Shown here piece after piece: positions 35,585 through 43,889 of a stretch of 64,000 bases of DNA. The translations under genes and the position numbers were made by a program. The stretch spans positions 62,001 to 126,000 of the forward strand of contig JBBKVO010000024.1 of NCBI GenBank assembly GCA_037968475.1. Direction: 5' to 3'. The DNA is from SB11 sp037968475. Its GTDB lineage: Bacteria; Bacteroidota; Bacteroidia; UBA8524. Position 1 is the stretch's first letter. Every line of letters starts with the position of its first letter. The notes under the pieces are model-generated. The model searched no databases and was not told where the DNA came from. It saw only the letters and a list, made by a program, of their open reading frames with translations.

Positions 35585-36523
35585 TTACTCTCTTAATAAT
35601 AACCCTAAATCATAAGTGCCTGAAATGCCAGAATAATAATGAGACTCTTTTATCTCGTCCTTAAAATAGGTTCTCTTTTCCCCATTCTTTAAATCTATGA
35701 TGCGCATCTTAGTGTCTGACGACGTGTCATTAAGGCAAATAATATTTTCTCCGCTATGTAGAGTTAAATACAACACTTTTTTCTCTTTAGATAACATTTC
35801 ACAAACAGAACCATTAGAAGTATTTGTACATTCACCAATATAATACGCGTTGGTTTCACTTTTATTTAGTTGAAAAATCTTAACAGTGTCTACAAGAAAA
35901 TCAAAGGTGAAGTTTTTTTGTGTATTCTTATGTTTGATGGCAAAACCTATTGATAGTGTTGGGTATTTAAGAATATATGATGTGCTGTTTTGAAGTGACG
36001 AAGTCATATCTTTTTGGTAGCTACCATCCTCGATAACTAACCTACTGGGCCAATAATTGCTTGTCGTCGATTTTTTATGAGTCGTGGTAGTTGCAAAATA
36101 ATTATTGCTACTTGCCCATTGATAATTAAACGTATATAACTCCTTACCTAAGGAAGAAATTGATGATGTAAAACGAGAAGTGCTTTTATGCGCGGGGATT
36201 ATTGTTGTATTTGATGTTTTTTGAGCAACATTTTGGTCGAGGATGTTTTCTTCTAAAATATCAGGATTAAATAGTTTTTGAGAGTTTCCCGTTGGCTCTA
36301 CCAAATAAGATTCATCCCAAATAATAAAAGCATTATCATCGGTATTATTTGTTATTTTAAACCAAACGCCTTGCCCTGTCAATGCAAAATTAAACTCAAA
36401 ACTATCTTGGGGAGTAATATTAGATTTTGTAGTCTTACTCTTTATGGAATAAAGAAAAACAGTTGGTTTACAACTAAAAGAGATAAGCGCAAAAGAAAAG
36501 ATAAGTAAAAAAAATTTAGCCAT
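35585..36523 (-). CDS. Predicted lipoprotein of unknown function
   Basis: 312 residues from the ATG at 36523 (MAKFFLLIFSFALISFSC), which yields a lipobox-like FSFALISFSC with C18. An upstream ATG at 36577 would add a hydrophobic leader and put the cysteine in the middle. The mature region is beta-rich with polar, serine/threonine-heavy sequence. No family recognised. The ATG lies 48 bases from the GTG of the divergent PPTase gene. Confidence 0.65.
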   Translation of the reverse strand: MAKFFLLIFSFALISFSCKPTVFLYSIKSKTTKSNITPQDSFEFNFALTGQGVWFKITNNTDDNAFIIWDESYLVEPTGNSQKLFNPDILEENILDQNVAQKTSNTTIIPAHKSTSRFTSSISSLGKELYTFNYQWASSNNYFATTTTHKKSTTSNYWPSRLVIEDGSYQKDMTSSLQNSTSYILKYPTLSIGFAIKHKNTQKNFTFDFLVDTVKIFQLNKSETNAYYIGECTNTSNGSVCEMLSKEKKVLYLTLHSGENIICLNDTSSDTKMRIIDLKNGEKRTYFKDEIKESHYYSGISGTYDLGLLLRE

Positions 36524-36558
36524 AAGCAAAGATATAAAAAGAATAACTTGTTCGATAT

Positions 36559-36566
36559 TACTTTTG
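36559..36566 (+). promoter_or_regulatory. -7 element (TACTTTTG) of the PPTase gene
   Basis: Exact TAnnTTTG, with the GTG start 5 bases after its final G, the same spacing as at purQ. It decides the start in favour of GTG 36571 and predicts a leaderless mRNA. Confidence 0.65.
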
Positions 36567-36570
36567 AAGT

Positions 36571-37200
36571 GTGCCAATAGTCCTGCAAAAATACCCTAAT
36601 GCCGATACAGAATTGGCGGTGTGGAAAATTACTGAAAGCGTTGAGGAACTGAAAGAGATGCTTTGGATGTTTCCGTTTGAAGAATTTAAGTTTCCCAGTC
36701 GCAACCAGCAATGGCTATCAAGCCGCGTATTGCTGCAAGAGGTATTGAAAAACAAAACGGAAGAAAAGCACCTGAAAGTGCTGAAACAACCGAACGGAAG
36801 ACCTTTTATTGATGGTTTGGGCTATAATTTTAGCATGAGCCACTCAGCAGAGTATGCGGCAGTATTGGTGAGCAAAACGGGCAGTGTGGGAGTTGATATT
36901 GAAGAGATAAACGAACGAATAAAAAAAATAGCCCGCAAGTTTATAAACGAATACGAGTGGCAGCACTTGGCTGGCGAAAACGACTTGCACACTATGTATT
37001 TGATATGGAGTGCCAAAGAAGCTATTTTTAAATGGTTTGGCGATGGGCAGGTAGATTTTAGAAAAAATATGCAGATACTTTTTCCTATTGCTGAAAACGC
37101 AACCGAGTTTGAAGCTGTATTACTGAAAGAGAAAGAATATAACCTAACCATACACACCGAAATTGTTGACGAACAATACCGCTTGTGTTGGGTGTATTGA
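36571..37200 (+). CDS. 4'-phosphopantetheinyl transferase
   Basis: 209 residues, Sfp-type size class though short. It transfers phosphopantetheine from CoA to a serine of acyl or peptidyl carrier proteins. Family motifs: VGVDIEE (106-112, D109 magnesium ligand) and WSAKEAIFKW (146-155, with K149 and E150). The start is GTG, set by the promoter. Its final 60 codons are repeated downstream at 37788-37967. Confidence 0.92.
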   Translation: MPIVLQKYPNADTELAVWKITESVEELKEMLWMFPFEEFKFPSRNQQWLSSRVLLQEVLKNKTEEKHLKVLKQPNGRPFIDGLGYNFSMSHSAEYAAVLVSKTGSVGVDIEEINERIKKIARKFINEYEWQHLAGENDLHTMYLIWSAKEAIFKWFGDGQVDFRKNMQILFPIAENATEFEAVLLKEKEYNLTIHTEIVDEQYRLCWVY

Positions 37201-37235
37201 TGTGAAATTATGAGAAAATTAAAGGCATTGGTATT
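37021..37235 (+). repeat. Tandem direct repeat, unit 1 (second unit 37788-38002)
   Basis: The 3' end of the PPTase gene, the 9-base spacer and the first codons of the lipoprotein gene recur 767 bases downstream without insertions or deletions. Ten of 59 PPTase codons differ between copies; eight of the changes are synonymous (the others L to F and N to S). Confidence 0.9.
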
Positions 37236-37767
37236 TATTCTAGTTGTTCTCACGTTAGGTTGTGAAATGAAAACGTACACACTTCAAAATGGAATAACAA
37301 AGGTTCCTGTTGACTCAACTGTATATAAGAATAAATCTAAATTTGATAAAAGTCTCCTAACTATTATAGATACTGGGGTGATATATGAAGAATACAGGTC
37401 TGAAAAGAAAATCTTATCGAGATTGGATAGTGATATTACTACAAGTATTTATGGAGTTATAAGGTTTTATTCAAATGGATGCTATAATAATTTTTATATT
37501 AATAGAGATAATATGTTAGATTCAAATGATTTTAATCCTTTATATAATGGTAAAAGAGGAGTTTATTATAAGGAAGGAAACCAAATTCGGTATGATTTGT
37601 ATGCAGAAAGTAATCAACAAGGGCATATTGGGTTGTTAACTGGCACTTTTGTTTTTAGCAATGATACTTTATATAAGTACACTTACAGTGATTATTTAAA
37701 ACAGCCTAGTATCTATATTAAACGGAGGCTGCCCACAGGGTATTTAGATTATAGTGCCAATTGGTAG
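37210..37767 (+). CDS. Predicted lipoprotein A behind PPTase
   Basis: 185 residues. Signal peptide MRKLKALVFILVVLTLGC with lipobox LTLGC (C18). The mature part is aromatic and AT-rich and shows no known domain. It starts 9 bases after the PPTase stop. The next gene, 37977, has nearly the same signal peptide but a mature part that is only faintly alike (shared patterns such as FNP..., YG... in similar order). It looks like a member of a small fast-evolving family. Confidence 0.75.
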   Translation: MRKLKALVFILVVLTLGCEMKTYTLQNGITKVPVDSTVYKNKSKFDKSLLTIIDTGVIYEEYRSEKKILSRLDSDITTSIYGVIRFYSNGCYNNFYINRDNMLDSNDFNPLYNGKRGVYYKEGNQIRYDLYAESNQQGHIGLLTGTFVFSNDTLYKYTYSDYLKQPSIYIKRRLPTGYLDYSANW

Positions 37768-37787
37768 TGAAGGTATTGGAGCGAAAA

Positions 37788-37967
37788 GCCATTTTTAAAT
37801 GGTTTGGCGATGGCCAGGTTGATTTTAGAAAAAATATGCAGATATTTTTTCCTATTGCTGAAAGTGCCACCGAGTTTGAAGCGGTATTGCTAAAAGAGAA
37901 AGAATATAACCTAACCATACACACCGAAATTGTAGACGAACAATACCGCTTGTGTTGGGTGTATTGA
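37788..37967 (+). pseudogene. PPTase 3'-end fragment
   Basis: 60 codons (from AIFKWFGDG to QYRLCWVY and stop) of the PPTase gene, without the catalytic VGVD region. The first few bases before 37788 still resemble the gene but with a 4-base loss. A frame starting near 37761 runs through it, but no functional protein is expected. Confidence 0.85.
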
Positions 37968-37976
37968 GGTAAAATT

Positions 37977-38468
37977 ATGAGAAAATTAAAGGCATTAGTA
38001 TTGTTAGTTATTGCTGTTTTAAGTGTTTTTGTTTTTTGTAAAGTGAAAAGCTTTTATACTTTTCAAGAAACAATTAAGCCTGTAATGAAGTACGACACAT
38101 TGTGGAGGATGATAGGCTATTCAGTTGAGTCTTATACTAAGGAATTTCCTGAAGATTCTGTGATTACTATTAAAGATATACAAGATTTTATTGGGTGTGA
38201 TACGTCTACAAAAAGTTATGGGAATTTTGCTTTTATATATGCCGCTGAATATAATTTTTTCCGACAGGAAAATATTAGAATCCAAAGAGTAGATTCTCTA
38301 GACAAAGTTTTTGTTTATTATGAATTAAATAGTGCCTATCCCATTGCTGAATTTAATCCCTATGAAAAAGGTTTTTTTGATTTTTTATTTTTGAGGAAAA
38401 ATATTTTGATTAATGAGGTTAATATTTGGCATAAACGTAAAGACGTCAGAACAGCTTATCCAAATTAA
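37977..38468 (+). CDS. Predicted lipoprotein B behind PPTase fragment
   Basis: 163 residues, signal peptide MRKLKALVLLVIAVLSVFVFC with the cysteine at 21. It is placed 9 bases after the fragment's stop, exactly as lipoprotein A follows the complete PPTase gene. The mature part (YTFQETIKPV...) has no recognised domain. Confidence 0.72.
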   Translation: MRKLKALVLLVIAVLSVFVFCKVKSFYTFQETIKPVMKYDTLWRMIGYSVESYTKEFPEDSVITIKDIQDFIGCDTSTKSYGNFAFIYAAEYNFFRQENIRIQRVDSLDKVFVYYELNSAYPIAEFNPYEKGFFDFLFLRKNILINEVNIWHKRKDVRTAYPN

Positions 38469-38572
38469 AGTACGCCGATTACTCAAAAGTGATTTCCATC
38501 CCCTTACGAACTAACCTTGCTCAAGGGGGACAATACAGCGCGAGTTATTATTTAATAGTTTGTGCGGTATTT

Positions 38573-38605
38573 GTCATCCTGAGCGGAGTCGAAGGAGAGC
38601 GAGGG
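38573..38605 (+). repeat. R1-type 33-bp direct repeat, left copy
   Basis: Perfect 33-bp match to 39012-39044: GTCATCCTGAGCGGAGTC, then GAAGGAGAGCGAGGG. The pair brackets the GIY-YIG gene. Confidence 0.9.
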
Positions 38606-38614
38606 GTAAAACGT

Positions 38615-38923
38615 TTATTTATTTTTATAATGAGAGCTGTTTTTGCATACGGCTAATTCTTTTAGCAACTCAAAATCGCCATTAATCAGTGCTTCTTTTT
38701 TCTTTCTACTCCAACCTTTTAGTTGTTTTTCAAAAGCTATAGCAAGAGTTGCAATAGTAAACTCAGTAGTAAATAATAAATTAACAGGTCGGCGTTCAAA
38801 TGTATAGGCTTTGTTGTCCGCACTCGTGTTATGTTCCTCTAACCTACGGTTTATATCATTGGTTATACCTGTGTAGTATGAACCATCAGAGCACTTTACT
38901 ATATAAACAATATAAAGTTTCAC
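38615..38923 (-). CDS. GIY-YIG nuclease, UPF0213 (YhbQ-like)
   Basis: 102 residues from the GTG at 38923 (MKLYIVYIVKCSDGSYYTGI). The domain holds YIVYI (4-8) as the GIY-like strand, YTGI as the YIG-like strand, and the conserved R/E-containing NRRLEEH and FEKQLKGWSRKKKEALI. A longer frame back to 39016 exists, but its first 31 residues are translated from R1 repeats and are an artefact. The family is a small putative DNA or DNA-structure nuclease of unclear role. Confidence 0.85.
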   Translation of the reverse strand: MKLYIVYIVKCSDGSYYTGITNDINRRLEEHNTSADNKAYTFERRPVNLLFTTEFTIATLAIAFEKQLKGWSRKKKEALINGDFELLKELAVCKNSSHYKNK

Positions 38924-39011
38924 TTGCGGCAATATAACCGAATTTTTAATTGGCTTGGCCACCACACCGTGCCTCGACTCCGCTCGGCATGACACAGCGC
39001 GCTGTGCGGCT

Positions 39012-39044
39012 GTCATCCTGAGCGGAGTCGAAGGAGAGCGAGGG
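39012..39044 (+). repeat. R1-type 33-bp direct repeat, right copy
   Basis: See left copy. Between it and the gene start lies an R1 copy in inverse orientation (38972-38993). Confidence 0.9.
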
Positions 39045-39050
39045 TTGGGA

Positions 39051-40118
39051 TTAAAACTTAACGCCTAATTTAACGCCTAATTCTTCCAAGTCTTTTGTTA
39101 CGGCATCGGTAAGGGGTATACCATTTTGCAGGCGGTTTTCTTGCTCAAAAATTTCGGGTTCGCCGGGTATTAGCACTTTTTTGCCTTCAATAGCAGGTGA
39201 TGCCTTAAAGCGTTCTATCCAATTTTCAATATTTTTATTGTATTCGTCCATCGGGCGAAAACCATCTACCCGCATAGCTCCCACAAAATGACCGATACCT
39301 TGTCCCGGCATATCAGCAGCAAGGGGCAAAAAACTAACAAAAGGGGGCACCCACGGGCCATAGTTTGCACCTGATAATACCGCCGAAAATATATCTACCA
39401 CCGCCGCCAGCGCATAGCCTTTGTGTCCCGCCTCTTCCATACTGCCAAGGGGTAGCAATGCGCCGCCTTTTTTCAGTTCGGCAGGGTCGGTACTGGGTTG
39501 TCCGTCTTTGGTTTGTACCCAACCTTCGGGGATGCTTTTGTTTAGTCGCTGAGCTATTTCCAGTTTTCCGTTTGCCGCTGCCGATGTGGCTAAATCGCTT
39601 ACAACGGGTGTATATTTTCCCGCAGGCATAGCAAAACACATGGGGTTGGTGCCCAGTAAACGCTCAGTACTGTTGGTAGGGGCTACTAGCGGACTGGCAT
39701 TGGTCATACTAATGCCAATCATATTTTGTTCTGTTGCCATTAGGGCATGGTAGGCCGCAATACCAAAGTGGTTAGAGTTTTTTATGGCTACCCATCCGCT
39801 GCCTACGTTGTTGGCTTTTTCAATAGCTATTTCCATAGCTTTTGGGGCTACTACCAAGCCCAAACCTTCATCGCCATCTACTGTGGCGGTGGATGGGGTT
39901 TGGTGGACTATTTTAATATTGGGTTTGGGGTTTATACGGCCTGCTTCCCATAGGCGCACGTAGCCCGATAGGCGGGCAACACCATGCGAATCAATTCCGC
40001 GTATATCAGCCTTTACCAAAACATTGGTGGCAAGGGTAGCATCAGCATCGCTGCAACCCATTTTAGTAAAAACCGAATGACAAAAGTTTTCTAAGTGTTG
40101 TTTTGTGTAGGTATTCAT
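39051..40118 (-). CDS. Ldh-family (malate/L-lactate/ureidoglycolate-type) dehydrogenase
   Basis: 355 residues of the LDH2/MDHG superfamily. Catalytic H45 in GIDSHGVARL and the NAD-binding segments NSNHFGIAAYH and the block MEEAGHKGYALA are present. These NAD(P)-dependent enzymes oxidise 2-hydroxy acids (malate, lactate) or ureidoglycolate; the substrate cannot be named. Its partner upstream is a LutA-like protein, which suggests hydroxy-acid or lactate use. Confidence 0.9.
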   Translation of the reverse strand: MNTYTKQHLENFCHSVFTKMGCSDADATLATNVLVKADIRGIDSHGVARLSGYVRLWEAGRINPKPNIKIVHQTPSTATVDGDEGLGLVVAPKAMEIAIEKANNVGSGWVAIKNSNHFGIAAYHALMATEQNMIGISMTNASPLVAPTNSTERLLGTNPMCFAMPAGKYTPVVSDLATSAAANGKLEIAQRLNKSIPEGWVQTKDGQPSTDPAELKKGGALLPLGSMEEAGHKGYALAAVVDIFSAVLSGANYGPWVPPFVSFLPLAADMPGQGIGHFVGAMRVDGFRPMDEYNKNIENWIERFKASPAIEGKKVLIPGEPEIFEQENRLQNGIPLTDAVTKDLEELGVKLGVKF

Positions 40119-40120
40119 TT

Positions 40121-40192
40121 ATTAGCTGTTAGCGCTTAGCTTTTGGCTCTTAGCTAATTGCTAAAGGCTAAACAGCCAATAGTTAACAGCCA
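40121..40192. repeat. Low-complexity TTAGC/GCTAA repeat forming an imperfect hairpin
   Basis: Left half made of TTAGC-containing units of about 7 bases, right half of the complement (GCTAA). The centre is TTAGCTAATTGCTAA. It fills the space between the LutA-like and Ldh genes. Confidence 0.6.
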
Positions 40193-40196
40193 AAAA

Positions 40197-40940
40197 TTAC
40201 CCAATTGCTTCGGCCAGCAAATCTACAATATGCACAGGTTTTAGGGGAAGATTTTTCTTATTTATATAAGCCTCAATATGCATCAAACAACCTGGGTCGT
40301 TTGATACTATATAGTCAGCCCCAGTTTCCAAAGCATCATTCACTTTTTGTTCGGCAAGGGCTACTGATACGGATTCGTAATTGGTAGAGAAGAAACCACC
40401 AAAACCGCAGCACTCCTCAGGGCTTTTCATTTCTATCAATTCTAAGCCTTTAATATTTTTCAAAAGGGTGCGCGGTGCTGTTTTTATACCACATTTTAGC
40501 GATTGGCAGCTATCGTGGTAGCACACTTTAGCATTAAGCGTAAGCCCTAAGTCTTCCTTTTTCAGCTCGTCAACAATAAACTCACATATCTCGTGCAGGT
40601 TTTTTTGCAAGCGTTTGCAGGGGTTGTGCAACATACTGTTGTTAAACAAAGTAGTATACCATTGGCGCACCATACCCGTACACGCTCCCGAAATGGAAAC
40701 CGCAGGCCTATCGTACTGAAACTCGCGGATAAATTTTTCGCCAATCAGTTTGGCATCGTCAAAATAACCATCGGTATAGGCAGGCAGTCCGCAACAGGTT
40801 TGTTCGGGCTCGTAGTTCACCTTACAGCCCAAAAACTCTAATACCTTCACCATATTAAAACCTGTTTCAGGCTTCAATTGGTCGGTAAGGCAGGGTATAT
40901 GAATATCTACAGTTAGTTGCTGGGTGCGCACTTGTACCAT
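40197..40940 (-). CDS. lutA: CCG-domain (Fe-S)-binding protein, LutA-like
   Basis: 247 residues. Two cysteine-rich CCG domains: C49-C50-G51 (TCCGLPAY) and C177-C178-G179 (ECCGFGGFF), with further cysteines at 17, 87, 108, 140, 145 and 150. LutA works with LutB and LutC in oxidising L-lactate to pyruvate. LutB and LutC are not adjacent here, so the symbol is a family guess; glycolate oxidase GlcF tails are the nearest alternative. Upstream start at 40940. Confidence 0.8.
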   Translation of the reverse strand: MVQVRTQQLTVDIHIPCLTDQLKPETGFNMVKVLEFLGCKVNYEPEQTCCGLPAYTDGYFDDAKLIGEKFIREFQYDRPAVSISGACTGMVRQWYTTLFNNSMLHNPCKRLQKNLHEICEFIVDELKKEDLGLTLNAKVCYHDSCQSLKCGIKTAPRTLLKNIKGLELIEMKSPEECCGFGGFFSTNYESVSVALAEQKVNDALETGADYIVSNDPGCLMHIEAYINKKNLPLKPVHIVDLLAEAIG

Positions 40941-41090
40941 TGTTTACAAACCTACATTTTTTTGCAATGTGTAAATATACTTGCTGTCAACATTTGTTAA
41001 CAGGCGGTTAATAATGGGCGTTGTACACTGGTTTACTAGGGATTTAAAACCTATTCTTTATGTATTTACCACACCTTTAAAAGTAAAATG

Positions 41091-41098
41091 TATTTTTG
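41091..41098 (+). promoter_or_regulatory. -7 element (TATTTTTG) of the metallophosphoesterase gene
   Basis: Exact TAnnTTTG 7 bases before the ATG at 41106. It overlaps the region that would be coding if the upstream ATG at 41088 were used, so it argues for 41106. Confidence 0.6.
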
Positions 41099-41105
41099 CC
41101 TACTT

Positions 41106-42989
41106 ATGAAAAAGATACTCTTTGCTGCAATACTTCTTTTTACTGTTAATAGCTTTCTAAAAGCACAAGGCACCGTACCTCATATATATAGCAATGTATA
41201 TGCTGACGGCAAAGGCCGTTTGTATATAAAAGACAGTACAGGCAACTATTATTTAGAAAACAGTACCCCGCGTTATACTTTAGAGCAACTAAAAGGTATG
41301 CCCAAAAGCGATAACAATGGCATTTCTTTTTATTTTGGAGAAGGGTTTAACGGGTTATTATACTACGGATTTATTCCCTACGGAGATAGTAAACACCCTA
41401 TGCCTGTTTACTTTAAAGATGCTGTTAAAATTGAAAAAGGCGTTGCGCTTATAAATATAAAAGAAAAACTAAGCGGCAAATACGACATGATAGGCTGGGA
41501 AGAAAGCGGCAAGGGAACTGTGGGCTATCGTGTATTGAATGAAGCGGGAGAGATATTGTACGATGGTAAAGTGAGTTTTAGCGGCAAAGGCCCTTTTAAA
41601 GTAGCTACTACTATTACCGAAGGCCCTTTTGTGAATTTACTAACCGATAACGGCGCGACTATTTCTTTTGAGACTAGCCAAGCTGTACTTGCCAATATAG
41701 TGGTAGACGGCAAAACCTTTGCCGATAAAAAAGCTACCCAACACCACGAGATTGTTGTAAAAGGACTAAGCTCTGCCAAAGAGCACAGCTATACCGTAAA
41801 CTATGGAAGTGATAAACAAACCTATTCATTTACCACTGCACCAAAAAAAGGCACGCGCGGTTATTTTGTATTTGCTTATGGTAGCGACTCGCGCAACGGA
41901 AACGGCGGCGGTGAACGCAGCGTATACGGCGCCAATTTTTACATAATGAAAAAAATAATGGCGTTGAACAAACACAAAAACGTTGCGTTTGCTCAATTTT
42001 CAGGAGATTTGATTGACGGCTATTTGCAAGACAAAGGCGAAATGGATTTGCAGTATGCCAACTGGAAACGTGCCGTTGAGCCGTTTGCACACTATTTCCC
42101 TGTATATATTAGTATGGGTAATCACGAGGCGCTTTCAAGTGTATTTAAACAAGAAGGAGCTAAAGGCGGAAGTATTGAAGTAGATAAATTTCCGTTTGAG
42201 ACAGAGAGTGCTGAGGCAGTATTTGCCAATAATTTTGTAAACCCTAGCAATGGCCCCGCTAGCGAAGATGGTGCCAGTTACGACCCTGATTTCAAAAACA
42301 AAGATTTCCCTCCGTACGATGAAAACGTATTTTATTATACCTACGATAATGTGGCGATGGTAGTGCTAAACAGCAACTATTGGTACAGCCCTAGCGGAGG
42401 CAAAGTTGGCCTAAGCAGCGGCAACCGCCATGCGTATATTATGGATAAACAATTGGAGTGGCTAGAAAACACCTTAAAAGTATTAGAGCAAGATAGCAGT
42501 ATAGACCATGTTTTCCTTACCCTGCATACTCCGTTTTTCCCTAATGGTGGACACGTTAAAGACGATATGTGGTATGGTGGTGATAACACCCCGCGCCCTG
42601 TAATAAAAGGCGTGCCTGTGCAAAAAGGTATTATCGAACGTCGCGACCAATTGCTTGACCTTTTGGTGAACAAAAGCACTAAAACGGTTGCTATACTTAC
42701 GGGTGATGAGCACAACTATTGCAAAACCGAAATAAACAACGAAACCCAACGCTACCCCGAAGGTTGGACATTGCCCAAAATTGGTTTAACTCGTACCATA
42801 TACCAAATAAATAATGGCGCAGCAGGTGCTCCTTACTATGCGCAAGAGAAAACTCCTTGGAGTGCGAAAACATCAGGGTTTACAACACAGAATGCAATAA
42901 TATACTTTCACGTTGAAGGAAAAACAATTGGCGTAGAAGTAGTGAACCCCGATACCTTAGAAGAAATAGAGTCTTTTGATTTGAAATAG
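41106..42989 (+). CDS. Exported calcineurin-like metallophosphoesterase
   Basis: 627 residues from the ATG at 41106, with a signal peptide (1-20, SFLKAQ). An FN3-like N-terminal region (about 172-246) leads into the phosphoesterase domain: D261 (YGSDSR), G300-D301 (SGDLIDG), GNHE (338-341), LHTPFF and GDEHNY. It resembles the purple-acid-phosphatase group and is probably periplasmic or outer surface. Substrate unknown. No neighbour suggests an operon. Confidence 0.92.
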   Translation: MKKILFAAILLFTVNSFLKAQGTVPHIYSNVYADGKGRLYIKDSTGNYYLENSTPRYTLEQLKGMPKSDNNGISFYFGEGFNGLLYYGFIPYGDSKHPMPVYFKDAVKIEKGVALINIKEKLSGKYDMIGWEESGKGTVGYRVLNEAGEILYDGKVSFSGKGPFKVATTITEGPFVNLLTDNGATISFETSQAVLANIVVDGKTFADKKATQHHEIVVKGLSSAKEHSYTVNYGSDKQTYSFTTAPKKGTRGYFVFAYGSDSRNGNGGGERSVYGANFYIMKKIMALNKHKNVAFAQFSGDLIDGYLQDKGEMDLQYANWKRAVEPFAHYFPVYISMGNHEALSSVFKQEGAKGGSIEVDKFPFETESAEAVFANNFVNPSNGPASEDGASYDPDFKNKDFPPYDENVFYYTYDNVAMVVLNSNYWYSPSGGKVGLSSGNRHAYIMDKQLEWLENTLKVLEQDSSIDHVFLTLHTPFFPNGGHVKDDMWYGGDNTPRPVIKGVPVQKGIIERRDQLLDLLVNKSTKTVAILTGDEHNYCKTEINNETQRYPEGWTLPKIGLTRTIYQINNGAAGAPYYAQEKTPWSAKTSGFTTQNAIIYFHVEGKTIGVEVVNPDTLEEIESFDLK

Positions 42990-43228
42990 ACAGAGGTTTT
43001 CTTTTTTGCCCCTTGTAAGTATTAAAACCTTTAAAAGAGGTAATCAAGCATTTATGTTAATAAACAAAGCAATCTTTTAGAAAATAAAAAGAGATTAAGC
43101 GTTAAGCAATCAATACCTGAAACTCAAAAAAGTAATAAGAGAAGAAATTGAGAACCTTGGCAATATTTTGGCATAGTATAGTTAACCCTAAAAACTGATA
43201 CTTAACAAGAAGGGTTTTGATTAGATGT

Positions 43229-43849
43229 ATGAAAAAAGCCTTTGTTTTACTTTTTTTATCTTTATTATTTGCTTCGTGCAAAGTGGGCAAAAGAAATGAG
43301 AGGTTAACAAATGTCTTCTTTTTCAGTTCATCAGGTAAAAAAGCCCTTTGCCAGATGCCCATTTTTGATAATGCGTATTATTATGTTGAATTTGATGAGT
43401 TTAATAATGTAAAATTATTAGAGCGAGCATCAATTTATAAAGACACGCTTTTTTTTGAAGAAAGAAAAGAAAATACTAGCGTGAATTTCCATGAATTTAT
43501 TGAAGACAATAATTTCACTAAAGTTAACGCTAAAAGAAAAGTAGATATTGCTTCTTTTGAAAGTTATACAAAGCTTTTAGCCCCCTGGCCTAGCATTCAT
43601 CAAATAACAAAAGACTCAACGCTATTATTCAAAAGCCTTTTTAGTGTAACCTATAATACAAAAACTATTGTAAGCGATACATTTTATCAAAACTATCGTT
43701 CAGTCATTCCTGACACTAAAACGATTTCAATACAAATATTTCAAAATAAGCAATATAAGTTTGCCTTCATTACGCATGTTTGGTCGGTTGAAGAAAAATA
43801 TGATATTTATTCAAAATATCAAGACTATATAATTCTGTTAGAGGACTGA
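43229..43849 (+). CDS. Predicted lipoprotein of unknown function
   Basis: 206 residues from the ATG at 43229 (MKKAFVLLFLSLLFASCK; lipobox LFASC, C17). The mature region is rich in aromatics and lysine, with beta-rich phrases (YYYVEFDEF, FAFITHVW). No family recognised. An ATG four codons upstream is unlikely as start. Alone on its strand. Confidence 0.75.
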   Translation: MKKAFVLLFLSLLFASCKVGKRNERLTNVFFFSSSGKKALCQMPIFDNAYYYVEFDEFNNVKLLERASIYKDTLFFEERKENTSVNFHEFIEDNNFTKVNAKRKVDIASFESYTKLLAPWPSIHQITKDSTLLFKSLFSVTYNTKTIVSDTFYQNYRSVIPDTKTISIQIFQNKQYKFAFITHVWSVEEKYDIYSKYQDYIILLED

Positions 43850-43889
43850 CAGTGAGATTTTTTATAGCTGCCCATTTTTTTTAATAATA

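Noticed and set aside
38924..39016. Longer GIY-YIG reading frame with 31 extra N-terminal residues
   Set aside because: The extra part is translated from R1 repeats, including the inverted copy at 38972-38993. The domain itself begins at the GTG at 38923.
41088..41105. Upstream ATG of the metallophosphoesterase gene
   Set aside because: A TAnnTTTG promoter element overlaps this stretch, and the ATG at 41106 gives a normal signal peptide.
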